Shown here piece after piece: positions 10,916 through 22,278 of a stretch of DNA of 64,000 nucleotides. The position numbers were made by a program, and so were the translations under genes. The stretch's first letter is position 1. Each line of letters opens with the position of its first letter. Source of the DNA: Ailanthus altissimus (taxonomy: Eukaryota; Streptophyta; Magnoliopsida; Sapindales; Simaroubaceae); NCBI GenBank assembly GCA_946807835.1, contig OX327693.1, forward strand, positions 8,697,501 through 8,761,500, written 5' to 3'. A model generated the notes under the pieces. That model did no database searches and was not told where the DNA came from. It was given only the letters and a program-made list of their open reading frames with translations.

Positions 10916-13549
10916 TGTCATGCCCCAGACCCAAAAAATCTGATACATGACATAACTTACACTCATTCAATAATATTTAAAAATTCATTTTAATTTCTTT
11001 CAGAATTATAGCAATTGAATTATGACTGAGACAATTAGTAAACCGGAGATACGCAGAGTTTTCTCAAAGATTAACACTCTACTACGTCACCAGTAGCAAC
11101 TTTGTTACCGAAAGCCCAGAATATATTCATTGCAAATTCTTAAAATCAACCCATAACCACACTTGGTGAAACTTAAATTAAATTCAACCACACACAATAA
11201 AATAATATATAAGTATTTATTCAATAGGGACAAATCAAATATCTTATCCCACGTGTCTCCAAATGAAACACTCAGCAACTTAGCAACTTAGGGAACCCAA
11301 GGAACAGCAGAAGCCTTGCCAAATCCACTAAGTACACATGTACCTTATTTACCTGAAATCACCATAAACTATAATGAGTATAAAACTCAGTAAGCATACC
11401 AGTTTTTCATATATCAAAATACAAATACATATATGTACACAATGCATGTGTATGATATGCTGTGATAAATCAAAATCATAACACATTCTTTCAAAATATA
11501 TAATAGGAATACCATCACTCAACTATTACTTAGTAGGACTTACACATCACATATCACATAATGAGCCAAATGTCACTTGTAGGTGATATACCGTATGAGA
11601 ATAATAGTACAAGTGAGGTTTAAATTACACATATATAATGCTCAAGCCCCAAAGGTAAGAGCCAAAATTTCACCCTGATCATCGGTGAGTCCTCTCACAT
11701 GCATTAATATGCCACCACATGAATGTGATGACTCAATCTTCCTTTAGGTACCAATAGGATCCTCCATACATACGAAACACATAACATATACCAATCCCGA
11801 AGGAAATGCCATACATAAAGGCTCCACAAATCACATAAAATGCATACTAAGTCAACAGTGAGTTCAAGCATCCTCAAAATACAAAATGTTTTTCATGGAT
11901 ATATTACACTTCAAAAGCTTTCTTTATTAAACACATTTCATTTTAAAAACTTACTTTAAAAAACACATGTATGTCTATGCTCAATGTCAATACTCACATT
12001 CATAAACATATGTCTTTCACATTTCATATCAAATATACTTTGGCATAATATAAACATATTTCTAAGCACATTTACAAAATCATACATAGACAATTACTAT
12101 GTTTATTGTGATTTCAGTAAAAGTCTAGTATACTTACCTCTTAGCACTTTCAGCTACAAGGCTTAAATTTCCTTAACCTATCAATGGAGATTAGTCCTTT
12201 CATGAGCCTCAACATTCATACAAAATACTTTAAATAACTTACAAAATTATACATAATGCATTTATCACATCAAATTGGTCTAATTACTCGGTTTCTCAAA
12301 AGCTGTCATTCTGACCACTTACACTTAACAAAATTTTTTAATACATCAAATGATGTTTAATTACTCCAAAATTAGAATATATCATTCTTGACTCATATAT
12401 CCTTCTTATATATGAATATTATATCATAATTCCTACACATTTCATTTTATGAACACTATTAAATTTAAACTATTATTCTGGCGGGATCAAGATATTTACT
12501 AAACAGTATTCAGTCTCGTAATTTTATAAAATCAGATACTAACTCAAAAATTATAAAACTATCATATAATTACTCTTGACACATATTTTAACCCATAATA
12601 AATATTTCACTTCAAAATCCCTGCCAAAAGTATTTTAAAACTATTTTATTCCATAACTTTAAAAATCTATTAACCACATTGATCTAAATTTTCAATTCTG
12701 AGTATATCATATTAGACATATAAGCTTATGATATTCCATAAATTTGTAATTTTTGAAGATCAATCAGGAGGCCAAAACTTTTTTACCACTGTATCATACT
12801 ATTTATACAGAAAATTTTTAGAATTTCAAGGTCATTTTGATAAATTCACTACAACATTAATTTTCAGAATCTTCAATCGATTCAAAGTCTCAGATGATCC
12901 TGAACATGTCTAATTGCATATATTCAAAATTCAAAACCAGAATCAAATCACAACAATTTATAAAATTCCTGGATCAAGAGACTATCAAGCAGAAATTCTA
13001 CAACTCATCATAATTTATCAAGCTATCTACATAGTCATCATTAATTCTCATAATATCTTATGAAATACACATCAAATCCTCAATTATACATATTTCTAGA
13101 AATCAAAACTTAAAGAAATTAACTTAATTAACACCAATAAATTGAGAAATAGTTGTGATATACCTCTTAAAATCCAAAATTCCAATTTCTTCTTCTTTGT
13201 TTTCTTCTTCTTCTCTTTCTCTCCCCTCTATTTCTGTCTTCTTTCTCTCTAAAGGGATAGCTCGACCCAAAAGAGTGAATTAGGGTTCAAAAGCCTATTT
13301 TTATACTAAGAGACTAATTTTTTAGTATTTACGAATTTATCCCAAAAACTTTCAAAGTATAACAATTTGGTCCCTAAAATAAATCTAAAGTCTTGCAAAT
13401 GAACCCAATACTAATAGTATATCCTTAACCTATAAAAACACTACTAATAATAATATATAAATCAAGGTTCACCCACATACAAATAAAATATATATTTATA
13501 TATAAATATAAATACATATTCTTACCGGTTGTGAATACTAGTTACTACA
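10916..13549 (-). mobile_element. Tekay-type solo LTR with 5-bp target duplication
   Basis: A 2634-bp LTR in minus orientation: on that strand it starts TGTAGTAACTAGTATTC and ends TTGGGTCTGGGGCATGACA. It is flanked by the perfect direct repeat AAAGA (10911-10915 and 13550-13554), the 5-bp duplication expected of LTR-element integration. It aligns throughout with the LTRs at 28501, 30298, 40624 and 49878. A candidate TATA box (TATAAAAATA, 13296-13305 on minus) sits about 245 bp into the LTR at the same place as in the other copies. No internal sequence remains, so it arose by LTR-LTR recombination. Confidence 0.92.
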
Positions 13550-13688
13550 AAAGATATCTGTCAGGACTTATAATGATGGTATTCATTGTGGCACCACCCA
13601 CAAATCTTTACCTAGAAAAAACCAAAACTACTTTACTAAAAAACAGAAAAATATACCCCTAGCACTTATGATAGGTATCTATCCATAA
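13550..13688 (+). pseudogene. Ty3 gag fragment, 3' side of solo-LTR insertion
   Basis: Continues the reading frame of 10744-10915 after the target duplication, for 44 further codons to a TAA at 13686. It includes a basic segment (KSLPRKNQNYFTKKQKN) of the kind found at the end of the gag capsid region. Only the shared frame across the insertion supports it; by itself the segment would not be recognisable. Confidence 0.45.
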
Positions 13689-13840
13689 ATAAATAATAAC
13701 ATTCAGGTCCTTAGTTTTTATACTTTCTCATTCAACTCAAATGATATACTAAAGTCTTGTAAATGAAAAAAAATCTAATAATTATAGACATCAAACTAAT
13801 TTAGTTAAAGTATTATAGGATTATGATGTATTTTACATAG

Positions 13841-13877
<37 letters not shown>

Positions 13878-14104
13878 TACTTTATCAATAATTTCTAAAA
13901 TACTAAGTGTTTATTATATATAGTCAGAACTTTCTTTTTATTTAAGTTAAAAGTTAATCAACATAGACTTGAATTTTCACACTCATAAAGTACAAATATT
14001 TTAAAAATTAATATGTAACAATGTGAGTATCTAAAATTTTCTGGAGTAAGAGAAAGAAAAAAAATTAAGCGTTTAAAAAGAAAAAAATGTAATGTAAATT
14101 GTGT
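13689..14104. other. AT-rich spacer with (TA)n run
   Basis: No gene seen. A (TA)n tract of about 30 bp is at 13842-13873. Otherwise featureless AT-rich DNA. Confidence 0.6.
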
Positions 14105-14305
14105 CAGACTGTACGGGGCCCATTAATCCTTTAGTCCAACCAGTACCGGAATTACCATCCTTCATTAGTCACCACTAGTTAGGCACTAGCGCACCCACAC
14201 AACCAGTTCAGGTTATTTGCGCCTCCAAGGATTCGAACTCCTGCCCCCATCTCCATAGAGGCCTTATAGGCCTTTAGAGGTTCGTCCTTGTACCCATAAG
14301 AATGG
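14105..14305 (-). mobile_element. SINE-like unit a (tRNA-derived type)
   Basis: On the minus strand it contains GGAGTTCGAATCC, a good pol III box B, about 45 bp downstream of TGGGTACAAGG, a weak box A candidate. It then continues through CCTGAACTGGTTGTGTGGGT to a GGACTAAAGGATTAATGGGC tail. The same modules in the same order occur in unit c. The unusually GC-rich composition contrasts with the AT-rich surroundings. No poly(A) tail or target duplication was identified. Confidence 0.5.
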
Positions 14306-14500
14306 CTAGCCTGATGAGTACCACCCTCGTACTCGAAAGGCACTAGAGGATGGAGATCCCGAGTTCGAAGGGGAGAGGCTCGTGCATGAGTGGAGTTATG
14401 CTAGGTGCGCCAGCACCTGATTAGTGGGGACCAGAGGGGGATAGGGATCCCGATGCTAGTTGGACCAAAGGGTTGGTGGGCCCTAGTACAGCCTTACAAA
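14306..14500 (+). mobile_element. SINE-like unit b, opposite orientation
   Basis: Plus-strand GATCCCGAGTTCGAAGGGG resembles a degenerate box B. The unit ends in AGTTGGACCAAAGGGTTGGT GGGCCC, which is the same tail module as units a and c (GGACTAAAGG.TTGATGGGC) but read on the plus strand. It lies between a and c, giving a minus-plus-minus arrangement with inverted-repeat arms. Confidence 0.45.
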
Positions 14501-14700
14501 AGGCCAGGCTTTTTGTAAAACTATATGGAGCCCATCAACTCCTTAGTCCATTGGCTGAATGACACCTCAGAGTCACCGGCATACCCACATAATCCCCTCA
14601 GGTTACCTGTACCCCCAGGATTCGAGCCTGGGATCTCATCCATTTTTCAGGCCTTAACGACTCATCCTTGTACCCATCAGGATGGCCTCGCCATAATGAT
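14501..14700 (-). mobile_element. SINE-like unit c (best preserved)
   Basis: Minus strand: TGATGGGTACAAGGATGAG (box A candidate), CCCAGGCTCGAATCCTGG (box B inside a stem, as in a tRNA T arm), then CCTGAGGGGATTATGTGGGT, TCATTCAGCCAATGGACTAAGG, and TGATGGGCTCCATATAG. It shares all modules with unit a. The short plus-strand frame 14525-14740, with PPGFEPG, is a by-product of the box B region and not a protein gene. Confidence 0.55.
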
Positions 14701-15959
14701 GAAATCTGGCGCCGTGGTGGTGCACTATTCACTTGAATAGTAATACATTAACAGTGAAATTTTAACTGTTCACTGCTAAAAATTATTGTTCATTGCTACA
14801 GTACCCCCCGGTCGCTATTCACTCCTACAGTTTTTTTTGGAACAGTGTTTCAAGAATAATTTTGCATGTGTAGATTTATGAGATGTAGTGATAAAAGTTA
14901 TCAGTCTACATTATAAATCGGGGTTTATGAGTTGCAGTGATAAAGAGTTACCGATCTGCATTATAAACTAGAATTAATTTTTCTGTGCTGGTAACCACAA
15001 TGAGAGCCCTACTGGTGGAGGTTAGTTGTGCTTGCATAGAAAAATTGATTAATTTAGAATCACCCTTCTTAGGAGAATGGAGACGTAGATACAAAAAATC
15101 TCTTTTAATCAGATTGAAGAATATTACATTATAAGATTATATTTTATTCCGATCCGTCCTGTCAATATGGTGTTAGACGAGTCACGTCGGCCTTTTTCCA
15201 ATATTTCTACAGCATGAAGGACTTGGTCTATTAGGCTTGGACTATATCGGTTAAACATGAGATGAGATAAATATATGCGAAAGTATTGCCTAATATTGCT
15301 ATAGCGTGAGGGTAGTATCGGTAGCATATATTTGATCATTAACAAGTTAATCTGGAATACACTTATCCAATATTACTACAACGTGAGGATACGATGTATT
15401 TAAGATCAAGTGGTAAGAGTTGCATGAGATGCAATTGACAAGTGTTGTCTACCTGTTGGGTTTACAAAGGCCAATATTGCTACAGCGTGAGGCTCGAGTA
15501 AATTTCAATGGGATCTACTTCCCACTAAATAGTTTTAAAAGGTTTAAATTATCGTCTTCCCGTTTGAGAGATTATCGAGATTATGTAAAATAGTGGGAGG
15601 GCGTTTTAAATAAAAAATGTATAATTAGTATACCTATGATTTAAAACATTCCATTAGCGATTTAATGAATATTCCGCTTACATCTCTTGTAAGTTTGGCC
15701 TATCATGAATAATGGCCACTACGAACCAGTTGGTGTACATAGTTGATGTAGTCCAACTCTAGGGGTACTAGGAATTACTCTGACTAGTGAATGGATCACA
15801 AAAGTGTTCTGGATTTAATAAAAAATTTGAATTTATTGTTGATCAGAGTTTACCGTAAGGTAATTTTGATAACACCTCTTAAGAGGATTTGAATAGAGTG
15901 GGTGTGATTCTCTTTGTTCATGGTACTTCATCTTTTAATCCAAGTATATCTAGTGAGAC
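14701..15959 (+). repeat. Probable LTR end and leader of a copia element
   Basis: Precedes copia coding remnants. It holds TGTTCATTGCTACAGTACC-type sequence (14790) and a duplicated module around TTATGAGTTGCAGTGATAAAGAG (14876, 14928). It also has four dispersed copies of CCAATATTGCTACAGCGTGAGG at 15198, 15289, 15367 and 15471. CTGGTAACCACAATGAGAGCCC at 14988 vaguely recalls an initiator-Met primer site, but is too poor to call. No reading frame. Confidence 0.35.
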
Positions 15960-15962
15960 CAG

Positions 15963-17560
15963 ATGTTTAAGGGAGAAGAAGATGAGGCAGATGCTCAGGA
16001 TAAATCCTCAGAGGCAATATTTATCCAAAGATCAATAAGAGAGCATGTAGATGGAAAGTGTTTTCAATACAGTAAGGTTAGGTATTGGAAATTCTCCTAC
16101 CCTAGAAACCTTATAATAATCAGGAAGACTCTCACAGGTTTGTGTTTGACATATAGACATTTCTATGGCATATGATGCTAGTTCAAACTGAGTATATAAT
16201 ACTGCACGTCCCTCTCATATTTGCAAGATGTTGCAGGAATTGAGAGGACTAGAATGCAACAGCTTATACAAGTAAAGTTGAGAGTAAGAAATGGTGATTT
16301 CTTGCAGGTCCAAGTTGTTGGGCAACTTGACTTTCTTCTTGTATGCAATATAATAGTTGTATTGAATAATAAGTATGATGTTTTAATTAGCTGAGTGTCA
16401 ATTAATAAATTGACATTATATACAATTACAAATGTCTGTAGATCGAAATCCTTAAATGATACGGAGTTGTGGTATATGAGTTTAAGTCATATAGGCGTGA
16501 GACGCTTATCCGTCGGGTTAAGGATGGTTGGATTCCTAATCTAACCATAAAGACTTAACCAGTTTATGAATAATGTATTCACGGAGATGACCAAACATAC
16601 CAGAATGTACATCACATTCCTTCGATTAGATCGAGGTACTGAGTACATTAACAGCAAGTTTTCTTTTTGTTTAAGGAAGAATGAGATTCTCACTCATTAT
16701 AGTCCTCTGGGTACTCCATAACATAATGATGTTTTGGATAGGAGGAATCAGACTTTATCAGATATTGTCCAATTGATAATAAGTGTTACCGATCTATATC
16801 TGTGAGTATCTGCTTCAAATACAACTACTTGTTAAGTAGAGTTTCATCAGAAGCCATTCTTTCCATTCTGTATGAAATACTGAAAGGAAGGAAGGCGTAT
16901 TTTAAGTATGTTAAGACTTGGGGTTGTCCTACTTACGTAAGAGTTATGCAGCAAGGTTTCTTGTTATGTAAGGGTTACTGAGCAGGATAAACAACACCCA
17001 AGAGGTACAAGTATAGGTTCATTGAGTATCTTGTAAATTCAATAGGATACTAGTTCTATGATTCAGAGAAGTGAAGTATGTTCGTTTCTTGGTATACCAC
17101 TATTCTAGAGAAAGAGTTTCTCATGAGTCGTGGGAATCATAGAAAGATTGAATTTGATGAAGTTAATCTAGAAAACAATGAACCAAGGATGAAAACTCAA
17201 GCTCTATTAAGCAGTGACCTTTTAGCACACCTCTAAATGAGTTGAAAAGAATGTCTAGGTTACCTTTTAGGTATAGTTGATACCTCAAGGTGAATTTGGA
17301 GTTTTCTTGGTAAAAGAAAATCATCATTGTCCTGTATGGAGATGATGTTAGACATCGGTTAAGGAAACAGAAAGAAGCCATAAAAATAAATATTGACTAT
17401 ATGCATTATAATCAAGTCTAGGACTTGATTTAGCTACCTGTGAGAATTATTCTCATTAGTTGTAAAGGATTTATAAAGAAGTAGTGGGAGTTAAAAAGAA
17501 GGTAGAGACCTTTTAGACTCTATATTAGTTCTAAAAAAATAATACTCAATAATTTGAGAT
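15963..17560 (+). pseudogene. Ty1/copia pol remnant (protease end, integrase, RT start)
   Basis: Translation in shifting frames follows a copia polyprotein in order. A segment SHICKMLQELRGL then LRVRNGDFLQVQVVG (about 16215-16320) is the protease-proximal region. LWYMSLSHIGVRRL (about 16465) is the zinc-finger entry to integrase. LRLDRGTEYINS with HYSPLGTP follows (about 16620-16720), the integrase core with its Asp and downstream region. SFLGIPLF is at about 17075, and EAIKINIDYMHYNQV then GCKGFIKK (about 17375-17490) is the reverse-transcriptase N-terminus. Many stops and frameshifts; sequence is lost from about 17560. Non-functional. Confidence 0.75.
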
Positions 17561-18779
17561 CTTTGGACTAATATTAATACTAAAGTCGATCAAGATTTTA
17601 TTTACTTTTGTAACATATTATAAAATAAAGGAGCTTAATGAAAAAGTCTACGAAGCCTTAATTCCTCACATCCCTGGCCCTAGGCCCTAGCTACCTGTGC
17701 ATTTTTTAAAAGTATTTTCTCCCCTGATTCATTGCTTCCTCTTTGTTGTTTTCCGAGGAACTCTATTGTTGTTTTCTAAAAGCCCAATTGATCTTTTCTT
17801 TTGGCATTCTTTTTTAATAAATAAAAGCGAAAGAGAACTCTGGCCCATTTAAATCATGCAGCCTTCTGTGTTAAGAATTTCCAGGAATGAAAAAGCATAA
17901 AATAAGGAATGGTTGTGTATATATAATGCATGATGTATCTTAACCCGATGAGCTCTCTTAAAGAAGAATGCCTAGCATGATTTGAGCTTCTTTTTTCAAT
18001 AAACAATCAATGGATGGCAGCGCACCCTTAATTCCCCCGAACTGTCGTCTGTTCATTCTTGGTGTATTGAAAGTGCCGAAGCCACTGTGTAGACAAACTT
18101 TTTTTCTTTTTCTTTAATGACCACGTGCGTGCTTTAAGACCTATTTTATCTAATCTCCTTTTCTTTTTCATTTTCTCTGTTAGAAGAAAACGATATTGCA
18201 TGGAATTTGAAATTGACAAAAATAAAATAAATTATGTGAAGATGTGGTGACTAAATCAGTGCTTAAATTTTTGATGGGGGGCAATTTTCTTTAAATGTTG
18301 GTTTATTTCAAATCTTACGAGTAGATAGAATATTTCACCCAAAAAAATAATAATAATACGCAAACACAATTTTTCAATTGATAAACAAAAACTCAAAAAC
18401 TTGAACTTATCAAAGAAGTTGGAAGATTAAAGCATGTGATAATGGAAAAAAATCCATAAACGTAAACGAAAGAAAGATTTAGTGCATTTATTTTATTAGT
18501 TTGTAGAGCCTTTTTTACTTCCTGAAGGATAAATTTGATCGCGTACTACCAGTGGAGATGTGCTTATTGTTTATTATTGCACTAAAATATTATTATCTCG
18601 CATTCATAAATGAGAATACTCTAAAATGAAAATTAAACACCGGTATATAATAAAAATTACAAACTTATCTTTAAATTATCACTCTCCACAATTAATTTTT
18701 GTAATTTTTTATCGCGTTTTCACAGACAATACCAAACTAGTGTTTTGAAAATCTAAATGACTAACATGTTAATAAGTTA
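17561..18779. other. Spacer without recognised features
   Basis: Searched on both strands; no family recognised. The minus-strand frame 18028-18219 is Lys-rich only because of an A/T run. Confidence 0.5.
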
Positions 18780-19195
18780 AATTTATATTTTTGTGAAAAT
18801 GGAGCACATTATCACCATTCTTTATGTGAATCTATAAATAATATGAATTGCAAAGCAAAAGGCAGTGATGGTCTTGTTGTTGGGGTGTTGACGAAGATTC
18901 TTCAATACTTAAGTTAATTTCAAAAAATAAAAAATGTGTTAAGAGAGAAAAATAAAATGAGAGAGAAGTTCAAAATTTATCTTTTTTTAGTGTAAAGCCT
19001 CCTATATAAAGTTGTGTACATAAGTCTTTTTTAGAAAGACTATCAATGCCATTTATTTCATAATTATAATTTCTAAATTAAAGGCTCATAATCAATGCCT
19101 ATGTTGCCTCATTATTGTCGTGATTATCTCATTAATTTTGATCATTATAATCTCCCGTAAGAGTTCCTAAATTTAGAGGAATACTTTCAAAATAT
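18780..19195 (+). repeat. Family-H repeat, copy 3 (partial, diverged)
   Basis: Aligns with 3151-3570: the AGTGATGGTCTTGTTG block, GTTAAGAGAGAAAAATAAAA, CATAAGTCTTTTTTAGA.AGACTATCAATGCCATTT, and CTCATAATCAATGCCTATG then GCCTCATTATTG. It breaks off at the point corresponding to the AATTTAGAGGGGAA word. Confidence 0.55.
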
Positions 19196-19279
19196 ATTTA
19201 TAGTTAAAGAATTAAAATGGCCATTGGCCATTTATATAGACAAGATAAAAGGATTGAACAATTTAAAAAGTTGGTTTGT

Positions 19280-19388
19280 TTTTTTTTTTTTTTGATTGGT
19301 GAAGTTGGAATTGAACTTGGGACCTTCACTTTAGTTAAAAAATGCACAACAAACCCTTTATCATTGGACAATTTAAGCAAGTGCTTAT
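19280..19388 (-). mobile_element. tRNA-derived SINE with poly(A) and target duplication
   Basis: On the minus strand: GTCCAATGATAAAGGGTT (box A-like), then CCCAAGTTCAATTCCAAC (box B GTTCAATTCC), then a terminal A-run (T-run on plus, 19280-19293). It is bounded by a 13-bp direct repeat AAAGTGGGTTTGT (19389-19401) / AAAGTTGGTTTGT (19267-19279) with one mismatch, the expected product of LINE-assisted integration. Body only about 110 bp. The minus-strand frame 19204-19485 crossing it is not a gene. Confidence 0.7.
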
Positions 19389-19739
19389 AAAGTGGGTTTG
19401 TTAATAATATCAAAGTGGTGGAAACCACTTTAATAATTTGACGGTGGGAGTTACTAGTCACAATACTCCCTTTGAATCCCACCACTTTAACTGTATTTTA
19501 TATTATAAAGAAAAAACTCACCAGAACAACACTTAAGAAAAATAAATACAATTCTATAATATAGAATGGTGTTGAATATGATTAATATTGTCTTATTAAA
19601 ATCCTTACCAATAAAATTTAGTAGGATAAAATCTAGTTAACGAAAAAAAAGAGTACAATATATATTTGTAATTGATATAGTTCTTTTTTTTTCAATGAAT
19701 ATATTCTCTCTGATTAATTGCTCTCTCTTAAAATAATAT

Positions 19740-21157
19740 TCATTAATTTAATAATTTGCTAAGTCGATGTAAGCAATCTTGTGGACTAATTTTTTCAAAG
19801 TTGATATTAACAAATATTTGGTAAACAAATCTGCAAATTTGAAGTGTATCTGTCTAACATCAATCTTCTTATTCAACTGCAGCTATGAATAGAGAAGAAT
19901 TTTAGAAAATATATTTAGTTCTATCTCATTTTTGTATCAACTTCTAATTTGAGTAATACATGCAACATTGTCTTCATACATTATTGTTGAAATATCTGTA
20001 GTAAAATATAGCCTGCATGTATTTTAGATATGATGAATGACCATGTGCAACCATACATATTTCCTATTTGCTTCATGTAGTGCAAGAATCTCTGAGTAAT
20101 TAGAGCAGATAGTTATTAAAGTCTACTTTATGAATCTTTAAGAGATTGTTGTATTGTTATAAATAAAAATATATATTGTCTATGAGTGGGCTTTATGGAA
20201 ATTAGATAAATATCTAGCATCTGCATGACCAATTAGACTTGAATTTTTTGTTGGCTCATTGGAATAAAATAATTCTAAATCTAACATTCCTTAAAGGTGA
20301 TGAAATATATGTTTGATACCATTTTAATGATGCCAAGTTGGTGCAGAGTTAAATCTTACTAGTAAGTTTATTTTAAGTGTTATATCTAGTTTAAGGCATA
20401 GGGCTAGATATAATGAAGTACTAATTGCATTAAGATATGATATTTGTGGACCAAGTATCTTTTTACCATTGTCTTAAAGAAGAAATGGATCTTTTTTAAG
20501 ATTAAGCAACTGAACAATTATAAGGGTACTTAATGGATGAGATTTATTAATATCGAATTATTTCAAATTTTTTTCAATATATAAAGATTGATGGGTAAAG
20601 ATTCTATTTAGTTTGTGCTTGATCTATAGGTTGAGATAATATTTTGTCTTCCTCAAATCTTTCATTTTAAATTCTCTTTTTAAATACTCTACAGTTTTTA
20701 AGAGCTATTCAAGATTCTTAATTAGATTCATGTCATCAACATATATAGCCAAGATGACAAATGCAAAATTTGATTTCTTTATAAATATACATGGATATAT
20801 TTGATCATTAATATATCTTTCCTTTTTTCAGTATTCGCTTAAGCTATTGTATCGCATGCCTTTAGATTGTTTCAATCCATACAAATATCTTTATAATTTG
20901 ATTAAATACAAGTTGTGGTTACATGCTTAAGGCATTTTGATTCCTTTAGAGATTTTCATATAAATATTTGTGTCAAGTGACCTATATGGATAAGTTGTTA
21001 CTACATTCATAAGACTCATGCCAAACTTTTCTAAGACTGTTAAATTTATTTAAAATTGAAATGTAATTGTGTCAATCACAAATGATTAATTTTCATTATA
21101 ATCAATATCAAGTTCTTACGAAAAATCTTGAGTAACGAGTCTTACTTTGTATATAGT
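19740..21157 (-). pseudogene. Ty1/copia reverse transcriptase-RNase H remnant
   Basis: Read on minus from 21157: YKVRLVTQDFS, then EKFGMSLMNVVTTYPY, NIYMKISKGIKMP, YLYGLKQSKGM and FAFVILAIYVDDMNLI. The RT active-site YVDD is intact (20732-20743). Further on come EFKMKDLRKTKYYL and DPFLL, followed by RNase H: GHADARYLSNFHKAHS, LITICSNYSEILALHEANR, and DLFTKYLLISTLKKLVHKI near 19760. The order and spacing are those of copia pol. Several stops and frameshifts. The upstream end is cut exactly where an Athila-like LTR starts (21158). Confidence 0.88.
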
Positions 21158-21523
21158 TGTTGTGTATTTTCTAAATATAAAATTAAGTGCAAGTATACGT
21201 TATCGTAATAAGTAATAAAGGGATTATAGAGTCGGATATTGAACCTACAGGGAATTATATATTTTCAACTAAATACTAAAATTAGTCTTCTTATTTTTAT
21301 TTAGAAAATCAATACTTTAATGAAAAATTAAAATAAACATAAATTTATGAATGTAAATAAACTAAAATACCACAACTAAGTAAATTCTAAAGATCACAAG
21401 ATAGAGAAAGTCAAGGATTATAACTATCCCTCAATATGCTTTTTTAAAGATATTACACTTTCAATATTAAAATCCCTCAATTTTTATTATTAGTTAAAAC
21501 ACTAATGCATTTTCAAGTCTCTT
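21158..21523 (-). repeat. LTR X (minus Athila-like), left part
   Basis: Starts TGTTGTGTATTTTC and aligns with the left parts of the complete minus LTRs at 32845-34197 and 54859-56248 (GCAAGTATACGTTATCG, then ATCCCTCAATATG, then AAGTCTCTT). It stops at 21523, where the O1 LTR begins TGATAAGGG. The missing remainder of this LTR is found 33 kb away at 54331-54858 and 56249-56593, so O1 inserted into this LTR. Confidence 0.75.
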
Positions 21524-22278
21524 TGATAAGGGTAAATTAAGTCTAATATTTTCATTTTCTAAGCTTAATATTTATTTATTAAATTATAAATATTTAGTTT
21601 TTTTATGTGCTTTATTGTTATTTTGTAAGTTTGGAGTCAATGGTACAAATAAAGATGAAAAGCTAAAGAAAATAAGGCAAAAACATCAAATTTGTTACAA
21701 TACCCTGCTACAGTAGATTGCTACATTGATGAGCTACGGTAACTTTACTACAGTACAGCGCCATAATGCTTAAGACAGTGTGTACAATGCTCAGTGCTTA
21801 AAACAGCACTGCGGCGTTGAGTAAACAGTACCCCCGTGAACAGACAAGGATTATAACTATCTCTCAATATGTTTTTTTTAAAGATATTACCCTTTTAATA
21901 TTAAAATTTCTCAATTTTTATTATTAATTAAGACACTAATGCATTTTCAAGTCTCTTTGATAGGGGTAAATTAAGTCTAATATTTTTATCTTCTAAACTT
22001 AATATTTATTTATTAAATTATAAATATTTGATTTTTTTTATGTGCTTTATTGTTATTTTATAGATTTGGAGTCAATAATACAAATAGGGATGAAAATCTA
22101 AAGAAAATAAGACAAAAATATCAAAATTGTTACAATACCCTGCTATAGTATATTGCTACATTGATGAGCTATGGTAACTTTACTACAGTATAGCGCCACA
22201 ATGCTTAAGACAGTGTGTATAATGCCCGGTGCCTAAAACAGCGTTGCGGCGCTGAGTAAACAGTACCCCCGTGAACAG
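21412..22278 (+). repeat. Tandem duplication, unit about 434 bp, spanning an insertion junction
   Basis: 21412-21844 and 21845-22278 are direct copies: TCAAGGATTATAACTATC recurs at +433, the TGATAAGG/TGATAGGG LTR start at +434, CCCCCGTGAA at +435. Each unit contains 112 bp of LTR X followed by the first 320 bp of the O1 LTR. The duplication therefore happened after O1 inserted. The copies differ at several positions, so it is not recent. Confidence 0.85.

Noticed and set aside
14140..14680. tRNA genes suggested by GGTTCGAATCC-type boxes
   Set aside because: No cloverleaf with acceptor and anticodon arms can be drawn; the modules repeat as SINE-like units.
14525..14740. 71-codon frame containing PPGFEPG
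   Set aside because: Generated by the SINE box B region; the motif is a common artefact of SINE translation.
14988..15010. Initiator-Met primer site for the copia element
   Set aside because: Too many differences from TGGTATCAGAGC and no LTR end could be fixed next to it.
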